From: Candidatus Altarchaeota archaeon
GTDB taxonomy: Archaea > Altiarchaeota > Altiarchaeia > IMC4 > SCGC-AAA252-I15
NCBI GenBank assembly: GCA_026394745.1
Contig: JAPKXP010000025.1
Location: 1 to 10,269, forward strand
Direction: 5' to 3'
DNA length: 10,269 nt
A program made the translations under genes and the position numbers. Positions 1 to 6,908 of the stretch are shown here, in pieces (position 1 is the stretch's first letter; the number at the start of each line of letters is the position of its first letter). Under the pieces are notes generated by a model. It made no database searches and was not told where the DNA came from. It was given only the letters and a program-made list of their open reading frames with translations.

Positions 1-1
1 G

Positions 2-763
2 CTACACTACTTCACCGCGGAATTCCCTGACGAGAAGTTGTCCGAGGTCGCCGTGCAATTCATGCGCGGGATGCAGATGCTCCTCTTGAACGAGATATTC
101 AAGAAGTGCCATACGGTAACCTTCAAGCAGATTACGTCGGACATAATACCATTGGACTTCCACGTCATAGTCTTGAGGAAGGAGCGTCTTGAACTCAGGA
201 AGGACTTAATCGAAAAGAACGTGGGGAACCTGACGCTAGTCTACGACCCACGAGAACTGTATTCCACTGGTACTGTATCCTACTTCTTCGGCACTGAAGA
301 CCTGAAGTTCAAGGACGTGCTACTGTATCACGGATTCCTGGAGGTAACAGCCGACTTCCTGATGAACATGCTGCGCAAGATGACGCGCTTGTACCACGAG
401 GCGGACAAGGCAGTCTCATCGGTGGAGTCGTCAACCGGCCTGGAGGCCGTGAAGGAGGCGATGGACCTCTCGGACGCCGTAATCAAGGAGTGTGGCGAAA
501 GCTTCGGCAAGCTCAAGCAGGCGAAACTCAACATTGTACTGAAGCTGGAGGAATATAACGGGACGAAGCTCGACAAGGACGAGAAGGCGCTCGCCGAAGC
601 CCTCGGCATAGAAAAATCCCTCAAGAGAATCAACGAGGACGCAGACTACCTGATAATACAGTGGCAGGACGTGCTTCTGAAGTACATAGAGAACGTGGAC
701 TCGACCCTCGACGCCAGGGTCATGCTACACATCGCCCAAAAGCGAAGGGGCCTTTTTGGTTGA
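2..763 (+). CDS. Unrecognised helical protein, 5'-truncated by window edge
   Basis: The frame is open from base 2 to the TGA at 761-763, giving 253 residues of a protein that starts before the window. A TTG at 38 could serve as a start, but the residues before it (LHYFTAEFPDEK) read as normal protein, so I treat the gene as truncated. The first half looks alpha/beta, with hydrophobic strands near FHVIVL and NLTLVYD. From about residue 115 to the end it is predicted helical and rich in Lys, Glu and Asp, with long amphipathic helices that could form a coiled coil. I see no membrane segment, signal peptide or cysteine motif. The protein ends in a basic, glycine-terminated tail (QKRRGLFG). I do not recognise the family. 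hisF starts 7 bases downstream on the same strand, so the two are probably co-transcribed, but this does not assign a role in histidine synthesis. Confidence 0.75.
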   Translation, partial: LHYFTAEFPDEKLSEVAVQFMRGMQMLLLNEIFKKCHTVTFKQITSDIIPLDFHVIVLRKERLELRKDLIEKNVGNLTLVYDPRELYSTGTVSYFFGTEDLKFKDVLLYHGFLEVTADFLMNMLRKMTRLYHEADKAVSSVESSTGLEAVKEAMDLSDAVIKECGESFGKLKQAKLNIVLKLEEYNGTKLDKDEKALAEALGIEKSLKRINEDADYLIIQWQDVLLKYIENVDSTLDARVMLHIAQKRRGLFG

Positions 764-770
764 ACGCAAG

Positions 771-1547
771 ATGCTTGCCAAGCGTATAATCCCCTGCCTG
801 GACTGCGACCTGAGCGTTCCTGAAGGGAGGGTCGTGAAGGGCGTCAGGTTCAAGCAGATCAGGTACGCCGGCGTGCCCTGGGAGCTCGCTGAAAGATACA
901 GCAGGGAGAGCGCCGACGAAATAGTTTTCCTGGACATCACCGCCTCGCACGAGCGCAGGGAGACTATGGTGCGCGTCATAGAGAAGACCGCGGAGAACGT
1001 CTTCATACCGCTTACCGTCGGAGGGGGCATAAGGACTGCCGGCGACATGCAGAAGATTCTGCGGGCCGGCGCCGACAAGACGACAATCAACACGGCGGCG
1101 ATAAAGAATCCGAAGCTCGTGACTGAAGGAAGCAGGAAGTTCGGGAACCAGTGCATAGTCGTTGCGATAGACAGCAAGAGGACCGAGAACACTAAGAGCG
1201 GCCACGAATGCTTCATCTACGGCGGCAGGGAGCCTACCGGCATAGACACGCTGGAATGGGCTTTGAGGGTGCAGGACTTGGGAGCCGGCGAGATAATGCT
1301 GACTTCAATGGACCGCGACGGCACGAAAGAGGGTTTCGACCTTGAGCTCACGAAGTTGATTAGCGAGTCAGTCTCGATACCAGTGATAGCATCCGGGGGA
1401 GTCGGCAACCCGCAGCACATTCTGGAAGCCTTCACGAAAGGCAAGGCGGACGCAGCGCTTGCAGCATCGATATTCCACTACAACGAGTATCCCATAATGG
1501 ACGTGAAGAAGCTGCTGAAGGAGAACGGAATCCCCGTGAGACTCTAA
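771..1547 (+). CDS. hisF: Imidazole glycerol phosphate synthase, cyclase subunit HisF
   Basis: HisF uses ammonia supplied by the HisH glutaminase to convert PRFAR to imidazole glycerol phosphate and AICAR in cytosolic histidine synthesis. The 258-residue product has the full (beta/alpha)8 barrel length. It opens with the family signature MLAKRIIPCLD, whose Asp11 is one catalytic residue. The second catalytic Asp is Asp134 in VAIDSKR. Phosphate-binding glycine loops are visible at LTVGGGIR (81-88) and IASGGVG (206-212). Compared with bacterial HisF there are about 4 extra residues between Asp11 and RVVKG, an insertion I associate with archaeal homologues. I chose the ATG at 771 over the in-frame TTG at 756 because it matches the conserved N-terminus. 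The 3' end overlaps convergent ilvB by 4 bases. No hisH or other his gene is visible. The upstream GGTTGA at 758-763 may act as a weak ribosome site. Confidence 0.96.
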   Translation: MLAKRIIPCLDCDLSVPEGRVVKGVRFKQIRYAGVPWELAERYSRESADEIVFLDITASHERRETMVRVIEKTAENVFIPLTVGGGIRTAGDMQKILRAGADKTTINTAAIKNPKLVTEGSRKFGNQCIVVAIDSKRTENTKSGHECFIYGGREPTGIDTLEWALRVQDLGAGEIMLTSMDRDGTKEGFDLELTKLISESVSIPVIASGGVGNPQHILEAFTKGKADAALAASIFHYNEYPIMDVKKLLKENGIPVRL

Positions 1548-3241
1548 ATCTTCTCTATCATCTCATGCATCTTTCCGCCAGGCCGGACCATCGGCAGGAT
1601 GTGTTCCTCAGGGTCTACGATGATGTCTATGACGTACGGCTTCCCTGATTTGATTGCCTGCCTGACCGCGTCGTGAATCTCGCCTGGCTTCTCGACCCTT
1701 ATGCCTTTCGCGCTGAACGATTCCGCATACTTCACGAAGTCGGGAACCTCCCCAAGGTAAGTGTGGCTCCTCCTCTTCCCGTAGAACAAGTCCTGCCACT
1801 GCTTCACCATGCCAAGATACCTGTTCTGCATTATTATCGAGACGACCGGGATATCCTCTATCACGCACGTCGCAAGGTCCTGCGAAGTCATGAGGAAGCT
1901 CCCTTCGCTCCCGACGTCTATGACCGCGTGGTCCGGCATAGCAACCTTCGCGCCGATGGCTGCCGGGAATCCGAAGCCCATCGTGCCCAACCCTCCTGAG
2001 CTTATGAAGTGCCTTGGGTTCTTGATGTGCAGGTAGTGCGCGGCGAACATCTGGCACTGACCGACTTCGGTCGTGACTATGACTTCGTCGCCTACGATCT
2101 TGTTAAGCTCCTTCATCACCTTCTGCTGCTTTATCGGCGTCTGCCCCTCCCAGGACTCCCACTGTATGCCAAACTCCTTCTTGTACTTCTTGAGCCTGAT
2201 ATGCCACTCAGTGTCGCCCTTCCTCTTCAGCTTGCCTACCGCCTTGTTAAGGTTCTTGAAGATGAGCCTCGCGTCGCCTACGATAGGCACGTCTACTCTA
2301 ACACTCTTTCCTATCTCAGCAGAGTCTATGTCAGCGTGGATTATCCTCGCGTTCGGCGCAAAGTACTGCAGGTTTCCGGTAATCCTGTCTGAGAACCTGC
2401 ACCCTACGGCCAGCACTACGTCAGACTCCGCTACCATAAGGTTCGCGACCTTCCTGCCGTGCATCCCAAGCATTCCGAGGGACAGCGGGTGGTCTTCAGG
2501 GAAGCATCCTTTGCCCATCAGCGTGGTGGTGACCGGTATTCCTAAAGACTCCGAGAGGTTCATGAGCTCTCCGCTCGCGCCGTTTGAAATGACGACTCCG
2601 CCCCCGGTGATTATGACCGGCCGCTCGGCGTTCATCAAAAGCTCGGAAGCCTTCTTAATCTGCATCGGGTGTCCGCCGTTCTCGACGACCTTGTAGCCCG
2701 GAAGCTCCACGTCCTTAGGGTAGACGAACTTCTTTAGCGTGTTTGTCTGCACGTCCCTCGGCAGGTCGATTAAAACCGGTCCCGGCCTTCTTGTGGTCGC
2801 AATCTTGAAGGCGGCCCTGAACGTCGAAGGTATGTCCTCCGGGTCGGTGAGCTGGAAGTTGTGCTTCGTTATGGGCATCGTTATGCCAACGATGTCCGCC
2901 TCCTGGAACGCGTCGTTTCCTATCAAATGTGTGGGAACGTTTCCTGTGAGGGCTACGACCGGCACCGAGTCCATGTACGCGTCGGCTATGCCTGTGACGA
3001 GGTTAGTCGCGCCAGGGCCTGAAGTCGCTATGCACACTCCAACCTTGCCGCTGGCCCTCGCGTAACCTTCTGCAGCGTGGGCCGCACACTGCTCGTGCCT
3101 CATGAGAAAGTGCTTGAGGTCGCCTGGGTCTGTATTGTATAGTACGTCGTAGACCTCCATAATCTGCCCGCCAGGTATCCCGAACATGTGCTTGACGCCC
3201 TCTTCCATGAGGGATTTGATTATCGCTTCAGAGCCTTTCAT
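1544..3241 (-). CDS. ilvB: Acetolactate synthase, large catalytic subunit
   Basis: This ThDP- and FAD-dependent enzyme condenses two pyruvates (or pyruvate and 2-oxobutyrate) in the first step of valine, leucine and isoleucine synthesis. The 565-residue product has the usual length. The N-terminal ThDP domain carries the catalytic Glu50 in MRHEQ. AHAS-typical stretches follow: FQEADIVGITMPITKHNF (112-129), MGKGCFPEDHPLSLGMLGMH (242-261) and a GFGFPAAIGAK ThDP domain. Trp482 in MVKQWQDLFY is the residue that marks true AHAS against related decarboxylases. Oddly, the ThDP/Mg motif usually read as GDG is SEG here (445-447); Asn473 is kept. The start is uncertain. ATG at 3241 matches the family N-terminus (KGSEAIIKS), while an in-frame GTG at 3256 adds five residues and sits well for leaderless initiation. 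No ilvN regulatory subunit gene is adjacent. Confidence 0.96.
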   Translation of the reverse strand: MKGSEAIIKSLMEEGVKHMFGIPGGQIMEVYDVLYNTDPGDLKHFLMRHEQCAAHAAEGYARASGKVGVCIATSGPGATNLVTGIADAYMDSVPVVALTGNVPTHLIGNDAFQEADIVGITMPITKHNFQLTDPEDIPSTFRAAFKIATTRRPGPVLIDLPRDVQTNTLKKFVYPKDVELPGYKVVENGGHPMQIKKASELLMNAERPVIITGGGVVISNGASGELMNLSESLGIPVTTTLMGKGCFPEDHPLSLGMLGMHGRKVANLMVAESDVVLAVGCRFSDRITGNLQYFAPNARIIHADIDSAEIGKSVRVDVPIVGDARLIFKNLNKAVGKLKRKGDTEWHIRLKKYKKEFGIQWESWEGQTPIKQQKVMKELNKIVGDEVIVTTEVGQCQMFAAHYLHIKNPRHFISSGGLGTMGFGFPAAIGAKVAMPDHAVIDVGSEGSFLMTSQDLATCVIEDIPVVSIIMQNRYLGMVKQWQDLFYGKRRSHTYLGEVPDFVKYAESFSAKGIRVEKPGEIHDAVRQAIKSGKPYVIDIIVDPEEHILPMVRPGGKMHEMIEKI

Positions 3242-3322
3242 TTCTGCTTGCAACACTTATTTATCCCGCTATGCGGCAAATATTATAGTTATATTGACAC
3301 ATACTTTAAATAATTCCATATA
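3242..3322. promoter_or_regulatory. Divergent AT-rich promoter region between ilvB and the Mrr-like gene
   Basis: This is the largest gap in the window. It holds an imperfect AT-rich palindrome at 3279-3295 (arms AATAT/ATATT). Read leftward it contains TATAATATT, about 27 bases from the alternative ilvB GTG at 3256. Read rightward it contains TTATATT, about 31 bases from the ATG at 3323. A second rightward candidate, TTTAAATA (3305-3312), lies only about 14 bases from that ATG, and a leftward ATAAATAA (3257-3264) lies about 19 bases from the ilvB ATG. Neither gene has a Shine-Dalgarno site. I infer leaderless or short-leader transcription from back-to-back TATA elements; which are used cannot be told from sequence alone. 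Confidence 0.55.
3266..3276. promoter_or_regulatory. Short palindrome CCGC-TAT-GCGG, possible operator
   Basis: Perfect 4-base arms (CCGC and GCGG) flank a 3-base TAT spacer. It is the only GC-rich patch in an otherwise AT-rich intergenic region, beside the ATAAATAA element upstream of ilvB. The position would suit a repressor site acting on ilvB, but arms this short arise easily by chance and flanking bases do not extend the symmetry. Confidence 0.2.
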
Positions 3323-4480
3323 ATGAAAAGAAGGCCCTCCGACTACCCTGAATTGTCCTCGACGGAGTTTCGGGATATGGTGCTGGGTTCAGTCCCCAAT
3401 CTGGGTTACAGTGTGGGCTCCGTGACTGTCGACGGCGAGAATGCAATCAAGATTACTGCGTCAATCCCCTCCAAGTCTTTGGATAACGGCGTTCTGATTA
3501 ATGTTGTGAGAGGCGGCAGGAAGCTGGATTTATCCCAAGTCACGGGTTTTCTCGAAGAGGTTTCGAAAGGCAACTACTTTGAGGGTGTTCTCGTGGCTTC
3601 GTCCGGGTTCACGAAAGGCGCTTTGGAGTACGCAAGCGGAAGTAACTTGAAGCTCATCCTTCTTTCAGACCTTTCAGCGTTCAAGGCAGGCGAAGCATCA
3701 AAGCCCGTTGAAAAATCGCCTGTCAAAGAGCACAGGATATTCGAGCTGGTGTTCAAGACCTCCAAGACGATTGACGACGCTAAGGCCTATTTTGAGTTAG
3801 TCCGCTCGAAAAAGATTCTCGGCTTCTTTGGTACTGAAGAGAAGGTCACCGACGTCCGCGGCAGGTTCGCTCCAGTAGGCTGCTTTGAAGTTTCCTCCCA
3901 GAGTTCCCCAAGCAAGCCAGCCGAGACATTCAACGTCTATGTCAACCTCTCCTCAGGCGCAATGTACTTCGTTCATCTGGGCTCCGTGGGGTCAAAGCCC
4001 GGCGTCAGGCAGTCTTTCGAGCTTCTGAAGCTTTTGCGCCTCGCTCCCGAGGCTCTGCGGGTTTTGCACGAGATTAACCTGTTCGGAGAGATTGACGCGA
4101 GGAAGATAAGCGGTGAAAACCTTTCGCTGATACAGAATAACCCGAGCATCCTATACTACCTGAACTCGATGGGTCTTATCATCTCCCAGCCGAACTACCA
4201 GAAGTTCATATCCAACCTGCATCTGCCGTCGTTCTCAGGCGCAAGGTACGACCTGTCGAAGTACTTCACCCTCGACAAGTCGGTCGAAAGCAGCTTCGAA
4301 GCAGACGAGATAGAGGTGTCGCCGAGGAATCTTGTGGTATTGCTCGAGAACCTTCTGAACTCGCAGGTTTACTTCAAGGGCATAACATACATGCTTTATT
4401 TTGCGTGCAAGTTCGTCGACGACCACGGCATGTCGAGAGTGGACTTCATGCTGACGCCAGAATTCGATAAGAGTGGTTGA
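3323..4480 (+). CDS. Protein with degenerate Mrr-like nuclease domain, paralogue 1
   Basis: The 385-residue soluble protein starts at the ATG at 3323; an in-frame TAA at 3311 rules out an upstream start. Residues about 15-120 follow the Mrr/type IV restriction endonuclease pattern: an opening helix (EFRDMVLGSV), a GYSV strand, a core strand GVLINVVRGG, and the characteristic GVLVASSGFTKGALEYA followed by LILLSDL. The catalytic residues expected of Mrr (Asp, then Gln-x-Lys) are not there: the core strand reads V-V-R. Residues about 140-220 form an alpha/beta domain with DDAKAYF, GRFAPVG and VYVNLSSGAMYF, all matched in the next gene. A probable winged helix follows (about 240-288), then a C-terminal strand region ending FMLTPEF. 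I infer a non-cleaving DNA-binding or scaffold role; the substrate is unknown. No membrane segment is visible. It is probably co-transcribed with the next gene. Confidence 0.85.
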   Translation: MKRRPSDYPELSSTEFRDMVLGSVPNLGYSVGSVTVDGENAIKITASIPSKSLDNGVLINVVRGGRKLDLSQVTGFLEEVSKGNYFEGVLVASSGFTKGALEYASGSNLKLILLSDLSAFKAGEASKPVEKSPVKEHRIFELVFKTSKTIDDAKAYFELVRSKKILGFFGTEEKVTDVRGRFAPVGCFEVSSQSSPSKPAETFNVYVNLSSGAMYFVHLGSVGSKPGVRQSFELLKLLRLAPEALRVLHEINLFGEIDARKISGENLSLIQNNPSILYYLNSMGLIISQPNYQKFISNLHLPSFSGARYDLSKYFTLDKSVESSFEADEIEVSPRNLVVLLENLLNSQVYFKGITYMLYFACKFVDDHGMSRVDFMLTPEFDKSG

Positions 4481-4482
4481 AC

Positions 4483-5916
4483 ATGGTCGAAATCGGAGAT
4501 AGCGTGTCGGTTTCTGGGGAGGAGTTCGAGAAGATAATCTCGACTTTCGTGACCAGGATGGGTTTCACCGTCGAGTCTTCCGAACGTCTCATGGACGGCT
4601 CCGTGGAATTCGTCGCCAAGACCACCAACCCCATGGGCGGGAAGGTCACTTCCCTCATCAGGGCGTCTCCATACTCCCGGCCAGTCGTAAAGGAGGATGT
4701 CCAGAGTCTGTACGAGTCGATGCTGAAGCACAACGCCGTCCGCGCAGCCTACATAACTACCTCAGAGTTTTCGCCTGACGCGGAGGAGGCTTCGCGTGAA
4801 TTACCATTAAGTCTGATAAACAAGTTCCACATAACAGACAGCCTGGGCAGCAGGGGCTACGGCATGGACAAGGAGTTCACAAGCTCCCTGGAGAAGTTCG
4901 GTCTCGCTGAAAAGTACTTTCAGGGTGTGGAGCAGGCTTTCGTCCCTTCCCGAAGTCCGGAGGACGCCAAAAAGTATTTTGAGTCGAAGGGCAAGAAGAA
5001 GAATTTTTTGGGCAATGTTGTTTCAGCTGACATACCCATTCACATACGACTACGCTACGCCCCGGTCGGCGTTTTCAAGTTCGTTAGCGTGAAGGACGTG
5101 TGGACTGGCTCCCAGGAGCTACGGAAGGTCGAGAGGAGGGACCACCTGTTCCTGAACCTAAGCAGCCTGGACTTGTACTACATCATGCAGATGAGGAAGA
5201 AGAACATTACCGAGACGACACTCAACGTCTCCGACGTGATAAAGAAAATCAACTCGTTGCCTGAGGATTCGAAGACCTTTCTCATGTACCTCATGCAGCA
5301 CGGGGACCTGCTTACCGAAGACTTGGAGAGCGTCGACTTGACCATACTCAAAAACAAGAAGGTCATACAGACGTACGAGGGCGACAAGCCGAAGGTTGCG
5401 AAAGACTGGACTGACATGGCAGAGCAGATGCTGGAGGGGCTGTTGGATACTGTATACGTCGTCATCGACGAGCTGGTCTCTGGCTTGAGTTCCATGGGCG
5501 AGGGCGCTAAGAAGGATGAGGATAAGCCTAAAAAGAAGGTCGAGGCGTACGTCGTGATGCCTGACACTTACGAGGGCATATACGACTTGTGGGGTTTCAT
5601 GGAGGCTGAGAGGGGTAGGAAGATTGATTCCGACGTGGACTCTATAGCCTACAGTTCGGGAAGCCAGGTTCCGCTGCTTTCCGCAATATTGAAGGCTAGC
5701 GTAAGCTGCGAGGGCATAATCTTCCTGCCTTACTACCGGGCCAAGTACATGAACCCTGCATCAAAGAAGATAACAAAGTACGAGATACTCTTTGCGCCTA
5801 AGTTCAAGAAGTCCGCTGTGAAGGAGGAGGCTGTTGATAAGAAGGGCAAGTCGGTTGGTCCGCGGATTACCGGGAGGAAGGATTTCGCGCAGCAACCCTA
5901 CCGCGTAATCAGGTAG
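4483..5916 (+). CDS. Protein with degenerate Mrr-like nuclease domain, paralogue 2
   Basis: This 477-residue protein is a diverged paralogue of its upstream neighbour in the same domain order. The Mrr-like domain (about 12-122) has MGFTV, MDGSVEFVA where Mrr usually has GDGGIDLIA (Glu42 replaces Asp), SLIRAS where Gln-x-Lys is expected (Leu-Ile-Arg), then AAYITTSEFSPDAEEA and LSLINKFHI, which fit Mrr well. The shared middle domain shows PEDAKKYF (159-166), LRYAPVGVF (190-198) and LFLNLSSLDLYY (222-233). A probable winged helix spans about 262-298. A Lys/Glu-rich linker (341-353) leads to the shared C-terminal strands FLPYYRAKY and YEILFAPKF, then a basic tail. The ATG at 4483 lies 2 bases after the previous stop; a TTG at 4477 would overlap that stop by 4 bases. 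GGTTGA at 4475-4480 may aid reinitiation. The 3' end overlaps the convergent methyltransferase gene by 8 bases. Confidence 0.85.
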   Translation: MVEIGDSVSVSGEEFEKIISTFVTRMGFTVESSERLMDGSVEFVAKTTNPMGGKVTSLIRASPYSRPVVKEDVQSLYESMLKHNAVRAAYITTSEFSPDAEEASRELPLSLINKFHITDSLGSRGYGMDKEFTSSLEKFGLAEKYFQGVEQAFVPSRSPEDAKKYFESKGKKKNFLGNVVSADIPIHIRLRYAPVGVFKFVSVKDVWTGSQELRKVERRDHLFLNLSSLDLYYIMQMRKKNITETTLNVSDVIKKINSLPEDSKTFLMYLMQHGDLLTEDLESVDLTILKNKKVIQTYEGDKPKVAKDWTDMAEQMLEGLLDTVYVVIDELVSGLSSMGEGAKKDEDKPKKKVEAYVVMPDTYEGIYDLWGFMEAERGRKIDSDVDSIAYSSGSQVPLLSAILKASVSCEGIIFLPYYRAKYMNPASKKITKYEILFAPKFKKSAVKEEAVDKKGKSVGPRITGRKDFAQQPYRVIR

Positions 5917-6874
5917 GCTTCTTCAGCACCCATATTCTTCTGGTCAGGCTTTTGTGCACTCTTATGTCGTACTGCTCCTGCACCTCAAGTGCGTGCGGGT
6001 TGATTTTCTGGTTGCTTGGCAGCATGACCACTGCGTACCCTCCGTCCTTCAAGAGGCTGTCGGCTTTAGAGAGGAAGGTGTCGTAAAGCCTGTCCACTTT
6101 CCTGTCGCTTGTGTATGAGGCCCTCCCGTAAGGCAGGTCTGAAGCGATTGCGTCGAAGACTTTTTTCCCCGAGTAGTTGAGGGCGTCTCGCTCTTCAAGC
6201 TCTCCCGAAAGGTTGTAGTACCTAAGATTCTGCATGCACCCTCCGACCATCCTCTCGCTTATGTCCCAGCCGTGCACATTAACGCCCATAAGGCCCGCCT
6301 CAATCAGTATCCCCCCAGTCCCGCAGAAGGGGTCAAGCAGCGAGTCATTGCTTTTGACCCTGGCAAGATTCACCATGACCCTGGCGTGCTTCGGGTGCAT
6401 GGACGTCGGGCTGAAGAACGGGCGGTACTGCGGGCGCCTCTTGTTGTAGTCCCGGTTAAGCGAGATATCAAGGCCTGCGAGATATTTCCCACCTGACTTA
6501 AAGAGGTTGACTTCCACAGCCGGATTCCTCAAGTCGACTTTCAATCCTTTTTCATGAAGCATGCCGCCGAACTTCTTTTCCAGCGTCTCTGAAGAGCAGC
6601 GTACCGCAAAACTACCTTTCTCATCGATTGCGCCGTGGACCTTATCCGCCAGCTGCCCAAGGTCGGACGCGGAGCCAACGTACTCGCAGACTTTAGTCGA
6701 CAACGCAAGCCTGCCTGCGAATCCCCTATCATCCGAGTCGACTTCAATTAGGGCAATCCTGCCTTCAAGACCACCTAAAATCCTATGTTCAATGCCCTCA
6801 CCCTCAAGCACTCCCTTAAGCTCGGCTAAAGGCAAGGTCGGATGCTCCCCTGAAAACCGGATTATGTATCTCAT
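5909..6874 (-). CDS. tRNA (guanine-10-N2)-methyltransferase, Trm-G10/Trm11-like
   Basis: The predicted enzyme transfers one or two methyls from S-adenosylmethionine to N2 of G10 in tRNA, a modification that stabilises tRNA folding in archaea. The 321-residue product has a N-terminal THUMP-type RNA-binding region (roughly 50-140, including SFAVRC and NPAVEVNLF). The family linker follows (RRPQYRPFFSPTSMHPKHAR, 146-165), then a Rossmann methyltransferase domain with SAM motif I DPFCGTGGILIE (181-192), an acidic motif II region (GWDIS, 202-206) and motif IV SDLPYGRAS. Motif IV has DLPY where DPPY is commonest in the family. I chose the ATG at 6874 because MRYIIRFSGEHPTL fits the family N-terminus; the frame stays open further upstream but would run into gatB. 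The gene is probably leaderless. THUMP-class methyltransferases resemble one another, so G10 is the likeliest but not the only possible target. Confidence 0.88.
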   Translation of the reverse strand: MRYIIRFSGEHPTLPLAELKGVLEGEGIEHRILGGLEGRIALIEVDSDDRGFAGRLALSTKVCEYVGSASDLGQLADKVHGAIDEKGSFAVRCSSETLEKKFGGMLHEKGLKVDLRNPAVEVNLFKSGGKYLAGLDISLNRDYNKRRPQYRPFFSPTSMHPKHARVMVNLARVKSNDSLLDPFCGTGGILIEAGLMGVNVHGWDISERMVGGCMQNLRYYNLSGELEERDALNYSGKKVFDAIASDLPYGRASYTSDRKVDRLYDTFLSKADSLLKDGGYAVVMLPSNQKINPHALEVQEQYDIRVHKSLTRRIWVLKKPT

Positions 6875-6908
6875 AACGCATTTATTTCTTGGATTCCATT
6901 CATTTAAG
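6875..6908. promoter_or_regulatory. 34-base divergent promoter with back-to-back TATA-like elements
   Basis: The entire space between the methyltransferase ATG and the gatB ATG is 34 bases. Rightward, ATTTATTT (6880-6887) is centred about 25 bases before the gatB ATG. Leftward, CTTAAATG (plus-strand 6901-6908) is centred about 30 bases before the methyltransferase ATG. Neither start has a Shine-Dalgarno match. Both genes therefore look leaderless, with each TATA element placed close to the transcription start of the opposite gene. Confidence 0.6.

Noticed and set aside
751..757. T-rich run as a transcription terminator before hisF
   Set aside because: It lies inside the coding sequence of the upstream gene, and hisF follows at once on the same strand, which suggests co-transcription.
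758..763. GGTTGA before hisF and again at 4475-4480 before the second Mrr-like gene as a shared translation signal
   Set aside because: In both cases the bases are the last Gly codon plus the stop of the upstream gene. Two cases with different spacing to the ATG are not enough to claim a signal.
720..1216. Two long minus-strand open frames opposite hisF
   Set aside because: They are shadows of the strongly supported hisF coding sequence. Their apparent hydrophobic stretches mirror charged codons on the other strand, and no family is recognisable.
2073..2696. 207-codon plus-strand open frame opposite ilvB
   Set aside because: It is antisense to conserved ilvB sequence, Ser/Pro/Thr-rich and without recognisable motifs.
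771..3241. hisF-ilvB as an amino acid biosynthesis operon
   Set aside because: The two genes converge on opposite strands, so they cannot form one transcript.
3323..5916. Active type IV restriction system
   Set aside because: The Mrr-like domains lack the Asp/Gln-x-Lys catalytic set, and no methylase, McrB-like GTPase or other defence gene is next to them.
6561..6908. Upstream extension of the gatB reading frame
   Set aside because: It would add 116 Ser- and Pro-rich residues with no family similarity, entirely antisense to the methyltransferase gene. The GatB family start fits the ATG at 6909.
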